From: JACWAE01 sp963847595 | GTDB lineage: Bacteria; Chloroflexota; Dehalococcoidia; SZUA-161 | Assembly (NCBI GenBank): GCA_963847595.1 | Contig: CAWKAJ010000002.1 | Coordinates: 434,001 to 498,000 of the forward strand | Length of the DNA: 64,000 nucleotides | Direction of reading: 5' to 3' | In this document: one piece after another, positions 24,283-33,283 of the stretch | Layout: each line of letters opens with the position of its first letter | Numbering within the stretch: the stretch's first letter is position 1 | Made by a program: the position numbers and the translations under genes | The notes under the pieces: model-generated | Told to the model about the DNA's origin: nothing | Databases searched by the model: none | Seen by the model: only the letters and a program-made list of their open reading frames with translations

Positions 24283-24755
24283 GACCCCATAACATCGGGA
24301 CTGAATGTACACAGCTCCCGACCAAATTCAAGAGCCGCAAACAGCATCAACTGAGCCGCACTATTGTGGGCTGATAGCTTTGAGCTGATTGCTGGTTGCA
24401 CCAGGCTCTTGGCATCACCCGGAAAATTGAATATGTGGGGTTTCGTTCGTGGGATTCAGTTTGGGGGAAATTGCTCCTCGACATAGGGACGTTTTTTACT
24501 CAAGCGGTCCCCGCTGCGTTCGGCTGAAGCTGATCACGGCCCGCGAAATCCCGGCGTCCGGCGACCCGAAAATTGAATAATTCATGCGCCATAAAACTCG
24601 GGCTACGCTATACCCAAAAAATCTGAGCTATCACGAATTTGGTGCAGTGTACTGAAAACCTACTTGGGATTTGAACCGTTCCATACTCAGCCTTTACTAT
24701 CAACCCTTATGTAAGGTATACTCTTACTATCTACACTTCGCGATGGAGAGTCGGA
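24283..24755 (+). other. Non-coding stretch after the SOS-like promoter
   Basis: These 473 bp have no supported gene. They contain GC-rich imperfect inverted segments and two copies of a CGAAAATTGAATA-like motif (about 24420 and 24570). It could encode a non-coding RNA from the promoter at 24253, or be the remnant of a lost gene. The rmlA start follows directly; its ribosome binding site is weak (GGAGAG). Confidence 0.35.
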
Positions 24756-25823
24756 ATGAAGGCCTTGATTTTGGCAGGTGGCAAAGGGACAAGACTCAAG
24801 CCTATTACACACACCATACCCAAACAGCTTCTCCCTGTTGCCAATAAGCCAATCATGTTCTATGTACTGGATCAGATTAGAGAAGCAGGTATCACTGAGA
24901 TCGGTATTATTATCTCTCCGGAGACCGGCGCCTACATCAAAGATGCCGTTAGTGACGGTTCAAGATGGAATAGCCAGATCACCTACATTCCGCAGGCCAA
25001 TCCTAAGGGCTTGGCCCATGCCGTAAAAATAGCTCAACCCTTCCTGGGCGATTCCACGTTTCTCATGTTCCTTGGCGACAACCTCATTGAGGGCGGGGTA
25101 AAGAGCTTTGTTCAGGAGTTCGGAAGCCACTCTCCTGATGCCATGGTTCTGCTCAAGGAAGTCCCGGACCCACGCCTCTTTGGGGTTGCTGAGCTCAATG
25201 GTGAAGGTGAGGTAATTCACCTTGTAGAGAAGCCCCAAGAACCCAAGACTAACCTGGCTCTGGTCGGGATTTATCTATTTACTCCCCTTATCCATAGAGC
25301 GATAGCCAAAATCAAACCCTCCTGGCGCGGAGAGTTGGAAATAACCGATGCCATTCAGAAGCTTCTGGACATGGGCAAGAAAGTCAGGAGTCATATCCTC
25401 ACGGGGTGGTGGCTTGATACTGGGAAAAAGGACGACCTGCTTGAAGCGAATCGAGTCGTCCTCGACAGCTTGCTCAAGCGCGATGTAAGGGGAGAAATTG
25501 ACGCTAAAAGCAAAATAGTGGGCAGAGTAGAAATCAAAGAGGGCACCAAGGTGGAGAACAGCACCATCAGAGGCCCTGTGTCTATTGCCGAAGGGTGTCA
25601 AATCAGGAACTCATTTATAGGTCCCTTCACGAGCATAGGAGCAGGCACAGTGATAGAGGATTCCTCCGTGGGACATTCCGTCATATTGGAGAACAGTCGT
25701 ATCTACCGAATCGAGCGCCTGGAGGACAGCCTCATCGGTACACGTGTCGAACTGAAGAGAGCCGACGAGAGATTCAACGCAGTTAAAATCTTCGTCGGCT
25801 GCGATTCCAGCCTGGAGCTATAG
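24756..25823 (+). CDS. rmlA: Glucose-1-phosphate thymidylyltransferase, long form
   Basis: A 355-aa protein with the nucleotidyltransferase signature LAGGKGTRLKPITHTIPKQLLPVANKPIM at the N-terminus, followed by FLGDNLIEGG and EKPQEPKTNLALVGIYLF. The C-terminal about 110 residues form a left-handed beta-helix (repeats such as VENSTIRGPVSIAEGCQIRNSFIGPFTSIGAG), as in the RmlA-long/GlmU-like subfamily. It makes dTDP-glucose from dTTP and glucose 1-phosphate, the first step to dTDP-L-rhamnose. It heads a compact operon whose remaining members are the other three Rml steps. Confidence 0.92.
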   Translation: MKALILAGGKGTRLKPITHTIPKQLLPVANKPIMFYVLDQIREAGITEIGIIISPETGAYIKDAVSDGSRWNSQITYIPQANPKGLAHAVKIAQPFLGDSTFLMFLGDNLIEGGVKSFVQEFGSHSPDAMVLLKEVPDPRLFGVAELNGEGEVIHLVEKPQEPKTNLALVGIYLFTPLIHRAIAKIKPSWRGELEITDAIQKLLDMGKKVRSHILTGWWLDTGKKDDLLEANRVVLDSLLKRDVRGEIDAKSKIVGRVEIKEGTKVENSTIRGPVSIAEGCQIRNSFIGPFTSIGAGTVIEDSSVGHSVILENSRIYRIERLEDSLIGTRVELKRADERFNAVKIFVGCDSSLEL

Positions 25824-25832
25824 GAGGCCAAG

Positions 25833-26294
25833 ATGGATTACATATCCGGAGTTAAAGTGCATAGGCTCCGCCTCATACCAGATGACCGGGGCTGGCTCAT
25901 GGAACTGCTCCGATCAGACTGGGAAGAATTCGAGAAGTTCGGTCAAGCCTATGCCACCACATGCTACCCAAGTGTAATCAAAGCTTGGCACTATCACAAA
26001 CTCCAGACTGACCACTTCACCTGCGTTAGCGGCCTCGCAAAGCTCGCCTTATATGATTCCCGCGATGATTCACCAACAAAGGGTTTAGTAAACGAATTCT
26101 ACCTCGGCACCCTCAATCCAGTCTTAGTCAAGATACCGCGCAATGTCTATCACGGTTTTACTGCCGCAGGTAATGAGATGGCCATAATCGTTAACTTCCC
26201 CACACATCTTTATAACTACGAAAAGCCTGATGAATATCGCCTACCTTACGATGACCCATCTATCCCGTATAAATGGGAGGTAAAGATGGGATGA
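25833..26294 (+). CDS. rmlC: dTDP-4-dehydrorhamnose 3,5-epimerase family protein
   Basis: A 153-aa cupin-like protein. VHRLRLIPDDRGWLMELLRSD and the AWHYHKLQTDHFTCVSGLAKLALYD strand pair contain the conserved His of the RmlC active site, with VKIPRNVYHGFTA later. It is shorter than canonical RmlC (about 180 aa), so a related C-3 or C-5 epimerase or ketoisomerase is possible, but the operon position between RmlA and RmlD supports epimerisation of the 4-keto sugar. AGGAGG precedes the ATG. Its stop overlaps the rmlD start (ATGA). Confidence 0.85.
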   Translation: MDYISGVKVHRLRLIPDDRGWLMELLRSDWEEFEKFGQAYATTCYPSVIKAWHYHKLQTDHFTCVSGLAKLALYDSRDDSPTKGLVNEFYLGTLNPVLVKIPRNVYHGFTAAGNEMAIIVNFPTHLYNYEKPDEYRLPYDDPSIPYKWEVKMG

Positions 26295-27148
26295 AGGCGC
26301 TTGTGACAGGCTCTGCCGGTATGTTGGCGAAGGACCTCATTCCCTGCCTCCAGAATCAAGGCCATGAAGTTATTGCCCCGCCCGAGGAAAAACTCGATAT
26401 CACCAACCTGAGAGTTGTTAAAGACGCTGTGGATAGCTTTGCGCCGAAGCTCGTTATTAATTGCGCCGCCTACACCAATGTAGACGAGGCAGAAAAACAG
26501 GAGCACCAGGCACTCATAATAAACGGAGTTGGTGTTCAAAATCTGTGCTTGTTATGTCAGGCACATGATATCCCCCTAGTCCACTTCAGCACCGATTACG
26601 TCTTCGACGGCACTAAAGCAAGCCCTTACGCCATATACGACAGAACCAACCCCATAAATTCCTATGGGCGCTCTAAACTGCTGGGCGAAAAATATATTCT
26701 GTGGCTTCTCAGCAAGTTCTATCTTATTCGCACAAGTTGGCTTTTTGGACTCCACGGCAGGAACTTCATCGAGACCATGCTTGAAATCGGGCAAAAACAG
26801 AAACAGGTATCAGTGGTAACCGACCAGAGAGGCTGCCCTACCTGGACTCACGACCTTGCAGAAACGACTGTTGCTCTTGTCAAAACAGGACGTTATGGGC
26901 TTTACCACATAACCAATTCGGAGCCTACCACCTGGTTCGACTTCACGAAAGAGATATTCCGCCTCTCCGACATAAGCACACAAGTCCTACCCGTGACCTC
27001 AGAGCAGTTCCCTCGTCCAGCCAGGAGACCAAGAAACAGCGTTCTCGACCCCTTCCCTCTCAAAGAGGTTCTGGGAGAAGAAATGCCTTCATGGAAAGAG
27101 GCGCTCAAAGAATATTTATCCCAAAGGAAGGAAAGGGCAAAACCATGA
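26291..27148 (+). CDS. rmlD: dTDP-4-dehydrorhamnose reductase
   Basis: A 285-aa extended SDR from the ATG at 26291, with GGGAGGT upstream. Markers are VTGSAGMLAKDL (NAD(P)-binding), INCAAYTNVDEAE, the STDYVFDG segment and YGRSKLLGE with the YxxxK pair. It reduces dTDP-4-keto-L-rhamnose to dTDP-L-rhamnose with NADPH. It overlaps rmlC upstream and rmlB downstream by 4 bp each, so the operon is translationally coupled. Confidence 0.92.
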   Translation: MKALVTGSAGMLAKDLIPCLQNQGHEVIAPPEEKLDITNLRVVKDAVDSFAPKLVINCAAYTNVDEAEKQEHQALIINGVGVQNLCLLCQAHDIPLVHFSTDYVFDGTKASPYAIYDRTNPINSYGRSKLLGEKYILWLLSKFYLIRTSWLFGLHGRNFIETMLEIGQKQKQVSVVTDQRGCPTWTHDLAETTVALVKTGRYGLYHITNSEPTTWFDFTKEIFRLSDISTQVLPVTSEQFPRPARRPRNSVLDPFPLKEVLGEEMPSWKEALKEYLSQRKERAKP

Positions 27149-28092
27149 GGTTGCTTGTAACCGGTGGCGCTGGCTTCATCGGCTCCAACTTCGTTCAGTA
27201 CATCCTGGAGAAGCACCCTGACTACAAAGTGGTGAATCTCGATGCTCTCACCTACGCCGGAAGCCTCGAAAACCTCAAGGAGGTAAAAAACAACCGCAGA
27301 CACAGGTTCGTCCAGGGTAAAATCGAGGACGGCAAGCTGGTAGATAAACTGATGGGAGACATCGACGTAGTAATAAACTTCGCCGCCGAGTCCCACGTGG
27401 ATAGGAGCATACTCGAGCCTCAGGTGTTTGTTACCACCAATGTGCTAGGAACCCAGGTGTTGTTGGATGCAGCGCTTCGCCACAAGGTGAAGCTGTTCTA
27501 CCAGATTTCCACAGACGAGGTGTACGGTGCTCTCAGGCTTGGCACAAAGGAGAGATTCGCCGAGAACTCGCCGCTCCGGCCCAATTCACCATACTCCGCC
27601 AGCAAGACCTCCGCTGATCTTTTGGTTCAAGCCTATCACCATACCTACAATATGTCCGTAGTCATTTCACGCTGCAGCAACAACTATGGCCCGAAGCAAC
27701 ACCCTGAGAAATTCATACCTACAGTTATACTGAACGCTTTGCACGATAAATCTGTTCCCATCTATGGCGATGGCTTATATGTGCGGGACTGGATTCATGT
27801 ACTCGACCATTGCCAAGCCATCGACCTCATAATGCACAAAGGCAAATCAGGAGAGATCTACAATGTCGGCGCTGATAACGAATTGGCTAATATAGACCTC
27901 GCTAAGAGAATTCTTAAGATCCTGAGCAAGCCCGAATCGCTGCTCACGTCTGTCAAGGACCGCCCTGGTCATGACAGGCGTTACGCTATAGATAGCGCCA
28001 AGCTGAGGCGTAAACTGGGGTGGAAACCCACTATAGCCTTCGACCAAGGCCTAGCCGAGACCGTCCGTCATTATTCCGAGGCTGGCAAGTAA
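27145..28092 (+). CDS. rmlB: dTDP-glucose 4,6-dehydratase
   Basis: A 315-aa extended SDR from the ATG at 27145, overlapping the rmlD stop. It shows LVTGGAGFIGSNFV, NFAAESHVDRSI, STDEVYG and the active-site YSASKTSADLLV, then SNNYGPKQHPEKFIPTVI and the DWIHV segment. These are diagnostic of RmlB, which converts dTDP-glucose into dTDP-4-keto-6-deoxyglucose. The gene order is rmlA-C-D-B. The operon ends about 100 bp before the tRNA-Gly promoter. Confidence 0.94.
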   Translation: MRLLVTGGAGFIGSNFVQYILEKHPDYKVVNLDALTYAGSLENLKEVKNNRRHRFVQGKIEDGKLVDKLMGDIDVVINFAAESHVDRSILEPQVFVTTNVLGTQVLLDAALRHKVKLFYQISTDEVYGALRLGTKERFAENSPLRPNSPYSASKTSADLLVQAYHHTYNMSVVISRCSNNYGPKQHPEKFIPTVILNALHDKSVPIYGDGLYVRDWIHVLDHCQAIDLIMHKGKSGEIYNVGADNELANIDLAKRILKILSKPESLLTSVKDRPGHDRRYAIDSAKLRRKLGWKPTIAFDQGLAETVRHYSEAGK

Positions 28093-28189
28093 GAGCCCTT
28101 CAGTGCCATCCAGGTAAGCGGTCAGAACACCACTGACTACCTGTTGAGGAAATCCCTCAGGTTTCTTATCGAAAAACCTTTCATTAGTT

Positions 28190-28218
28190 TTGACACGACG
28201 CAGCTCTTAGGCTAGAAT
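28190..28218 (+). promoter_or_regulatory. Promoter of the tRNA-Gly gene
   Basis: TTGACA (28190-28195), a 17-bp spacer and TAGAAT (28213-28218) lie 12 bp before the tRNA. Confidence 0.75.
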
Positions 28219-28230
28219 AAGTTCAAACTT

Positions 28231-28306
28231 GCGGGAGTAACTCAGGTGGTAGAGTTCCTGCCTTCCAAGCAGGTTGTCGCGGGTTCGAGTCCCGTCTCCC
28301 GCTCCA
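28231..28306 (+). tRNA. tRNA-Gly(UCC), CCA encoded
   Basis: A 76-nt canonical cloverleaf. GCGGGAG pairs with CTCCCGC, the D loop contains AGGTGGTAGAG, the anticodon arm CTGCC-TTCCAA-GCAG gives anticodon UCC, the T arm is GCGGGTTCGAGTCCCGT, and CCA is encoded at 28304-28306. Its 3' 45 bp are the attachment core of the downstream genomic island and are repeated at 46325-46369. Confidence 0.95.
28262..28306 (+). repeat. attL: 3' half of tRNA-Gly
   Basis: A 45-bp direct repeat beginning CTTCCAAGCAGG and ending CCCGCTCCA, identical to 46325-46369. It starts in the anticodon loop, the typical crossover site of tRNA-targeting tyrosine integrases. The tRNA stays intact on this side. Confidence 0.9.
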
Positions 28307-28373
28307 GCTTCAAAAAGGTGGCTTTCTGAGCTCCATTTCACTCGATTCCACACCAAGGCAGGGTGTCGGAAGT
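28307..28373 (+). repeat. Putative integrase arm-type sites, left
   Basis: GCTTCAAAAAGGTGGCTTTC (from 28307) resembles 29701-29725 and 46302-46323. CAAGGCAGGGTGTCGGAAGT (28354-28373) matches 29593-29612 at 19 of 20 positions. The two repeat types bracket the integrase gene, and one recurs at the far end of the island, as expected for integrase or excisionase binding sites. Confidence 0.55.
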
Positions 28374-28484
28374 TCTTCTCCTCGCGACTCCTTAACTTGT
28401 CAGGGTTTTCTCATCACCTAAGGCCCACAAATAAATCACAGCGTGGTCACGTGTTTTTGACCACAGCAGAGAAAGAGGGCTAAT

Positions 28485-29567
28485 ATGGTGGTGAGAGCAA
28501 GAAACAAAAGGTGGCAGGAATTGGAGAAGTCAAACACACCCTTGGAGAAGCTGATCAGGCATTTTGAGGCTTACAATCGTAGTGAGGGGAAGTCAGCCAG
28601 GACAGTCGAGTGGTATACCAGGGTTCTAAGATTCTTCCAAAGGTATCTGGAGGAACAGGGTCACTCAACAGACCTCGGAGCCTTGACTTTGGAGCTGGTA
28701 AGAGACTTTGTACTCTATCTTCAGACGCGCAGGAAATGGGACAATCATCCGTGCATACCATCTCCCGGGGGGAACCCGGCAGCAATAAGTGTCAACAATT
28801 ATGTAAGAGGCCTCAGAGCCTTTTTCAGTTGGCTCCATAGGGAAGGCTATACCGAGGAGAATGTCCTGGCGCGATTAAAGCCTCCCAAAGTGCCACAGAA
28901 ATTGGTGGAAGTCCTCACAGATGCAGATGTGGGGTCTATTCTAGCTTGCCTGGATCCCAATATGGCTTCGGGGTGCAGAGACATAACCATGGTAATAACT
29001 CTCCTGGATACCGGCCTCAGATTGTCGGAACTGGCTGGGGTCAAAATGGCTGATGCCCATGTTGATCAAGGTTACCTAAAGGTTATGGGCAAGGGCGCGA
29101 AAGAACGAATGGTGCCCATAGGCTCTACCTGCCAGAAGGCTCTGCAGAGATACATATTTCATTTTAAGCCCGAGCCTTTCTACGCAGACCAAGATTATTT
29201 CTTCCTCACTCTAGAGGGCAAGCCAATGAACCTCAATGCAGTGAAGTTGATCTTCGCCCGCATCGCTCAGAGGTCAGGAGTGCGCCGTCTGCACGCCCAT
29301 TTGTGCCGCCATACCTTCGCCACCAATTACCTGATAAACGGCGGCGATGTCTTTTCGCTCCAGCAGATCCTGGGTCACACGAGCCTTGAAATGGTCAGAA
29401 GGTATATAACCCTCGCCTCATCCCAGGTCAGAGTTCAGCACAGGAAGTTCTCGCCCATGGATAGGATGAATTTGCGGAGGGTGACGTTGGGCAGAGTGAC
29501 CCGGAATGGTCCGTCAAACGAGAATGGGCTGGCCAGGAAGTATAATGCTGCCAAGAGCGGCAGCTAG
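28485..29567 (+). CDS. Tyrosine recombinase (island integrase)
   Basis: A 360-aa XerC/D-like protein. The N-terminal SAM-like core-binding domain (about 20-130) has SVNNYVRGLRAFFSWL. The catalytic domain shows R179 (TGLRLSEL), K203 (MGKGAKER), H272-x-x-R275 (HLCRHTFATNYL), H298 (LGHTS) and nucleophile Y307 (RRYITL). All catalytic residues are present. Its position directly after the tRNA-Gly whose 3' end is duplicated downstream marks it as the integrase of the 18-kb island. Confidence 0.93.
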   Translation: MVVRARNKRWQELEKSNTPLEKLIRHFEAYNRSEGKSARTVEWYTRVLRFFQRYLEEQGHSTDLGALTLELVRDFVLYLQTRRKWDNHPCIPSPGGNPAAISVNNYVRGLRAFFSWLHREGYTEENVLARLKPPKVPQKLVEVLTDADVGSILACLDPNMASGCRDITMVITLLDTGLRLSELAGVKMADAHVDQGYLKVMGKGAKERMVPIGSTCQKALQRYIFHFKPEPFYADQDYFFLTLEGKPMNLNAVKLIFARIAQRSGVRRLHAHLCRHTFATNYLINGGDVFSLQQILGHTSLEMVRRYITLASSQVRVQHRKFSPMDRMNLRRVTLGRVTRNGPSNENGLARKYNAAKSGS

Positions 29568-29592
29568 TCCTCACCAGAGTTCTGATTGTCAA

Positions 29593-29725
29593 CAAGGCAG
29601 GGTGTCGAAAGTCGAGTTAAGCAGTCGCCACAGATTCAGGACCCCGACTAGTTAACTCTTAAGCAGTGGGGCGAGAGTTCAAGGTTCTAAAAGCACGCTA
29701 GCTTCAAGAAGATGGCGTTCCGAAG
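29593..29725 (+). repeat. Putative integrase arm-type sites, downstream of the integrase gene
   Basis: CAAGGCAGGGTGTCGAAAGT (29593-29612) and GCTTCAAGAAGATGGCGTTC (from 29701) are second copies of the two repeats found at 28307-28373, in reversed order relative to the gene. Confidence 0.5.
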
Positions 29726-29752
29726 GAAACCTCAATTGGAGGGTAGGTAATA

Positions 29753-29935
29753 ATGGATAGATTCGAACAGGAAATACACATGTTAGATACGTTGTCCATG
29801 CCCAACTTTCACTTCTGGGAAGGGGTAACAGCCGTATCAGGCAAACCGAAAGGTGATTCGGTTTCGGGTATTGGCTGTGCGGAGTTGGTCCGTCTTGCCC
29901 TGAGTGAGGTGGAGCTTAAACCTGCTCGTCGTTAA
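29753..29935 (+). CDS. Small hypothetical protein (60 aa)
   Basis: A short frame beginning MDRFEQEIHMLDTLSMPNF with GGAGGG at good spacing before the ATG. No family is recognised. Its end overlaps the convergent DUF2284 gene by 20 bp. It could be an island accessory protein or a decayed fragment. Confidence 0.4.
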   Translation: MDRFEQEIHMLDTLSMPNFHFWEGVTAVSGKPKGDSVSGIGCAELVRLALSEVELKPARR

Positions 29936-30467
29936 ACAGGATGCAGCCCGTCCACGTTATCTTATCGTCGCGGAATTTAGAATCCAATCCGAAGCTGTTT
30001 AATAAAGTTATGACATCTACTCCTATGGACTCCAGGGAATTTCTTGCCTTCTTAGGGTAAAGACAGGGCTCGCCGGTTGCAGCCAAGCAAGGCTCGCAGA
30101 GCCTGCAGTTGCCGCCTAGCATGCCCCAGATTTCTTCGATTCCCTGCTTCCTCAGCGATCCCTCGAGGCTAAGCACTTTATTGTGAAAATCGAGCATGCT
30201 CTTTATCAAGCCCTCAAGGTCACTCTTCACGTTCAGTGGTTGCGAATATTGCAGCAGGACACCCCGCTGAAACTTTTTGAGTCGGGACTTGATCTCATCA
30301 ATTGTGTCTATATGAGGCGGGCACATGTAGTGGGTGCCGTAGCTCCCGCATTTGTTTTCCATACAAGCCGCTCTCACCTTCTGCTGCGGAACAAGCAGCT
30401 TGGGGTCAAATTCTAGGCAGGTCTCTATCCCCAATCGTTTTGCAGCTTTTGACAGCTTCATAAACAC
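29916..30467 (-). CDS. DUF2284 predicted metal-binding protein
   Basis: A 183-aa protein with the family's cysteine signature: AACMENKCGSYGTHYMCPP near residues 34-51, and a second cluster GNCRLCEPCLAATGEPCLYP near 120-138, suggesting Fe-S or other metal binding. The function of DUF2284 is not established; it often occurs beside corrinoid methyltransferase or ferredoxin-dependent genes in anaerobes. The start is GTG, with an ATG two codons later. It is the last gene of the minus-strand methyl-transfer cluster, 24 bp after the methyltransferase. Confidence 0.8.
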   Translation of the reverse strand: MFMKLSKAAKRLGIETCLEFDPKLLVPQQKVRAACMENKCGSYGTHYMCPPHIDTIDEIKSRLKKFQRGVLLQYSQPLNVKSDLEGLIKSMLDFHNKVLSLEGSLRKQGIEEIWGMLGGNCRLCEPCLAATGEPCLYPKKARNSLESIGVDVITLLNSFGLDSKFRDDKITWTGCILFNDEQV

Positions 30468-30491
30468 ATCCCGGCTACTCTTAATTTCTGT

Positions 30492-31340
30492 TTATTTTGT
30501 CTTTATACGCTCTCTGTAGGCTTTCGTATAGCGTCTGGCATATGGGTCGCGACCTAGAATCAAATCTACTGCTAAGACGATAGGCCGGACTTTGGCTACA
30601 TCAACAATTAAACAAGTTGCGCCTGCAGCAATGACTGTTGCTATAAAAGCGTTATTAAGCAGCTCGCGATCTGGCATGCCGAAGGAAACATTACTGGCTC
30701 CCATTGTGGTATTCACTCCCAGTTCATCCTTTATTCTACGAATTGTGTCCAAGATCGTAAGTCCAGACTTATTGTCGGCCCCTATTGCAAAAGCCAGGCA
30801 ATCTATTACAACGTCTTCACGATGGATACCTAATGCCTCCGCACGGTCAACTATCTTGTGAGCTATAGCGACACGCCTGACCGAATCAGCCGGTGTGCCC
30901 TTGTCGTCCTGGACAAGACCGATGACAGCAGCTCCGTACTCCTTGATCAGAGGGAGCACATTTGCCAGAGATTTCTCTTCACCTGTTACTGAGTTTACCA
31001 GCGCTTTGCCCTTGTATACCTTAAGCGCAGCCTCCAGTGCCTTCATGTTGTCAGTATCGATACACAAAGGAATATCGACGGTTTTCATAACATGTTGGAT
31101 AGCCTGAGGTAGCATTGCTATCTGGTCAATGCCTATGGCACCAACATTTACGTCAAGCACATCTGCACCCGCTAATGTCTGTTCCAAAGCTTCCCTTTTT
31201 ACAGGCTCCATGTCACCAGTCTGAAGTGCTGCGGTTAATTTCTTTTTGCCGGTAGGATTGATTCGCTCGCCAATGAGTACAGTAGGTCGTCCTCCACCAA
31301 TGATTACCTCTTTCGAGCTACTTGATAGCTTGGTTTCCAT
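30492..31340 (-). CDS. Methyltetrahydrofolate:corrinoid methyltransferase (MtvA/AcsE-type)
   Basis: A 282-aa pterin-binding TIM barrel. LIGERINPTGKKKL, ADVLDVNVGA, PLCIDTDN, ALVNSVTGEEKS and GASNVSFGMPDRELLN are the conserved pterin-pocket motifs of MeTr (AcsE), MtvA and the MetH folate domain. It would move a methyl group between a corrinoid protein and tetrahydrofolate. In O-demethylase systems this is methyltransferase II, producing methyl-THF for the Wood-Ljungdahl pathway. Its start overlaps the activator gene by 23 bp. Confidence 0.9.
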   Translation of the reverse strand: METKLSSSSKEVIIGGGRPTVLIGERINPTGKKKLTAALQTGDMEPVKREALEQTLAGADVLDVNVGAIGIDQIAMLPQAIQHVMKTVDIPLCIDTDNMKALEAALKVYKGKALVNSVTGEEKSLANVLPLIKEYGAAVIGLVQDDKGTPADSVRRVAIAHKIVDRAEALGIHREDVVIDCLAFAIGADNKSGLTILDTIRRIKDELGVNTTMGASNVSFGMPDRELLNNAFIATVIAAGATCLIVDVAKVRPIVLAVDLILGRDPYARRYTKAYRERIKTK

Positions 31341-33192
31341 CGATAGATATTACCTCCCTCTTGCCACGCATAATTCTATATTTACCCAAGTAGTTGGCTT
31401 GAGCGAAGGTTAGTGCGAACTGTGAGGTTGCAGCCAATTCGATATATTTGACTCGTTCGGCTATGTCTTGCGCCTCTCCCCTCGCATCTTTTGATATTAG
31501 TGCCATCTTAGCGCCAGTGCCGGCAGCATTTCCCACCTGTTTAAAACGATTCAATGGTAGTGACGGCAGCATTCCTATAGTCACTGCACTCGCAACATCT
31601 ATGTAACTACCAAAAGCTCCAGCTATAATCACCTGTTTTATCTCTTCCTCTGAACGAGAATTCGCATCCAATAAGACTTGGATACCAGTTCGTATTGCCC
31701 CTTTAGCCAGTTGGAGCTCGCGAATATCCTTCTGGGTAATCGTGATTGCAAACCCTCCACTGTTCTCCTCCTCACTTACTAAAACAAACTCTAGTTCCCC
31801 CTGACGAGTACGCACTCGCTGGTGATCGGCAGCCATCCTACCATTATCACCTAACACCCTGTTTAGGTATAGTTCTGCCATAGCATCAATTATTCCCGAG
31901 CCACAGATGCCAACCGGAGGCGTACCACCGATAGTTTGATAATTAACCCGGTCGCCCACAATTTGCATATGTTCTATTGCGCCATCGGCAGCCCTCATAC
32001 CTTGTTTTATATGGGCTCCCTCAAAAGCAGGCCCCGAGGCACAAGATACACTGGTCATATTACTATCGCACGACAGGCAGACCTCGGTGTTTGTGCCAAT
32101 GTCCAAAGCCAATACTACGCCTTTTTTTTGCGAGATCTTAGTAGCCAGCAACATCGCAACATGGTCGGCCCCAACGAATCCTGCAATATTAGGAAGAAGG
32201 TGTACATGACCACTGGGGACGACCTTAAGCCCTATGTCTCGCGCTTTGATATCCAAAGCCCCCTTAACCGCTGGGACATAAGGAGATAAGGCGAGTTGCT
32301 CAACAGGAAACCCCAACAAGAGATGGTGCATAGCAGTATTGCCTACGACCACTGCCTCTACGATATCCTGAGCTTTCACACCCACCTCGGCGCACAGCTC
32401 TCGCGCCAGTTGATTAACCGCAGTCACTGCCAGCTTCCGCAAATGGCCTGCTCCCTTTACCGATCCTGTAGCAAGCGCGATACGACTAATAACATCCTCA
32501 CCATAAGCTATCTGTGGATTCATGGCACCTTTACTGGCCAAAACTTGACCTGTGCTCAAATCGAGCAAATAACCAGCTATCTTTGTAGTGCCAAGGTCAA
32601 TAGCCAATCCCAGGCTGCGGCTTGGCCATGGACCAAGTGCCACGACCTCGTTCCCTCTCACCGAGACTTGTAGCTGCCATTTTGAGTGGCGTAGCACGGG
32701 AGATAACTGCTGTAATAACTTCATATCAATGGCGCTGGGATTTATATGATGCTCTCGATGCAGCGCTTGAAGCAGACGTTCAGCGTCAGCCTCATGGTCC
32801 TCTAGGGAAGGGGAGCCCATTTCAACGTGATAAGAGATAACAGCCGGGTCGGGACGAATATTTACCTCGAGTCCTTCTACCTGTGTTCTCTGGGGGGCTG
32901 TAAGCGACTCGGTGGGAATGTGTACCTTGCAATTCTCCAATGGATGGGTCTGGCACGCTAAACGATAGCCCTGCTCCAACTCGGCTGGCGAAAGCGCCTC
33001 TCGCTCATCTGAAGTTGGCTGAGTATGCTTACCGGACAGCACCTGTACTTTACAGCGGCCACACGTCCCTTTCCCGCCACACAGGCTGACGAGTTCAACG
33101 CCCAGTTGGTGTGCACACTCCAAAAGCGATTGCTTGGCTGTACACTGTCCTCGCCGTCCTACTGGTTCAAAGTCAATGTGGTACTCTGTCAT
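31318..33192 (-). CDS. Reductive activator of corrinoid proteins (RACo-type ASKHA ferredoxin)
   Basis: A 624-aa protein. The N-terminal [2Fe-2S] ferredoxin domain has C38, C44, C47 and C80 (LCGGKGTCGRCKV and LACQTHP). A linker and middle domain follow, then a large ASKHA ATPase domain (LGLAIDLGTTKIAGYLLDL, VVVGNTAMHHLLLG, VLALDIGTNTEVCLS, GICGSGIIDAMAELY, IIAGAFGSYIDVASAVTIGMLP). This is the RACo/MtvD architecture. It spends ATP to reduce inactive Co(II) to Co(I) on corrinoid proteins. It is adjacent to the methyltransferase II gene and shares an operon with the two corrinoid proteins. Confidence 0.92.
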   Translation of the reverse strand: MTEYHIDFEPVGRRGQCTAKQSLLECAHQLGVELVSLCGGKGTCGRCKVQVLSGKHTQPTSDEREALSPAELEQGYRLACQTHPLENCKVHIPTESLTAPQRTQVEGLEVNIRPDPAVISYHVEMGSPSLEDHEADAERLLQALHREHHINPSAIDMKLLQQLSPVLRHSKWQLQVSVRGNEVVALGPWPSRSLGLAIDLGTTKIAGYLLDLSTGQVLASKGAMNPQIAYGEDVISRIALATGSVKGAGHLRKLAVTAVNQLARELCAEVGVKAQDIVEAVVVGNTAMHHLLLGFPVEQLALSPYVPAVKGALDIKARDIGLKVVPSGHVHLLPNIAGFVGADHVAMLLATKISQKKGVVLALDIGTNTEVCLSCDSNMTSVSCASGPAFEGAHIKQGMRAADGAIEHMQIVGDRVNYQTIGGTPPVGICGSGIIDAMAELYLNRVLGDNGRMAADHQRVRTRQGELEFVLVSEEENSGGFAITITQKDIRELQLAKGAIRTGIQVLLDANSRSEEEIKQVIIAGAFGSYIDVASAVTIGMLPSLPLNRFKQVGNAAGTGAKMALISKDARGEAQDIAERVKYIELAATSQFALTFAQANYLGKYRIMRGKREVISIDGNQAIK

Positions 33193-33283
33193 ATTTAACC
33201 CGTATCAATCGTTGACTTATGTCCTAAAGAAGGGCACTCTTGCCCAGCCAGACATGATCGTGTAAACAAATAGCGATAGGCAC

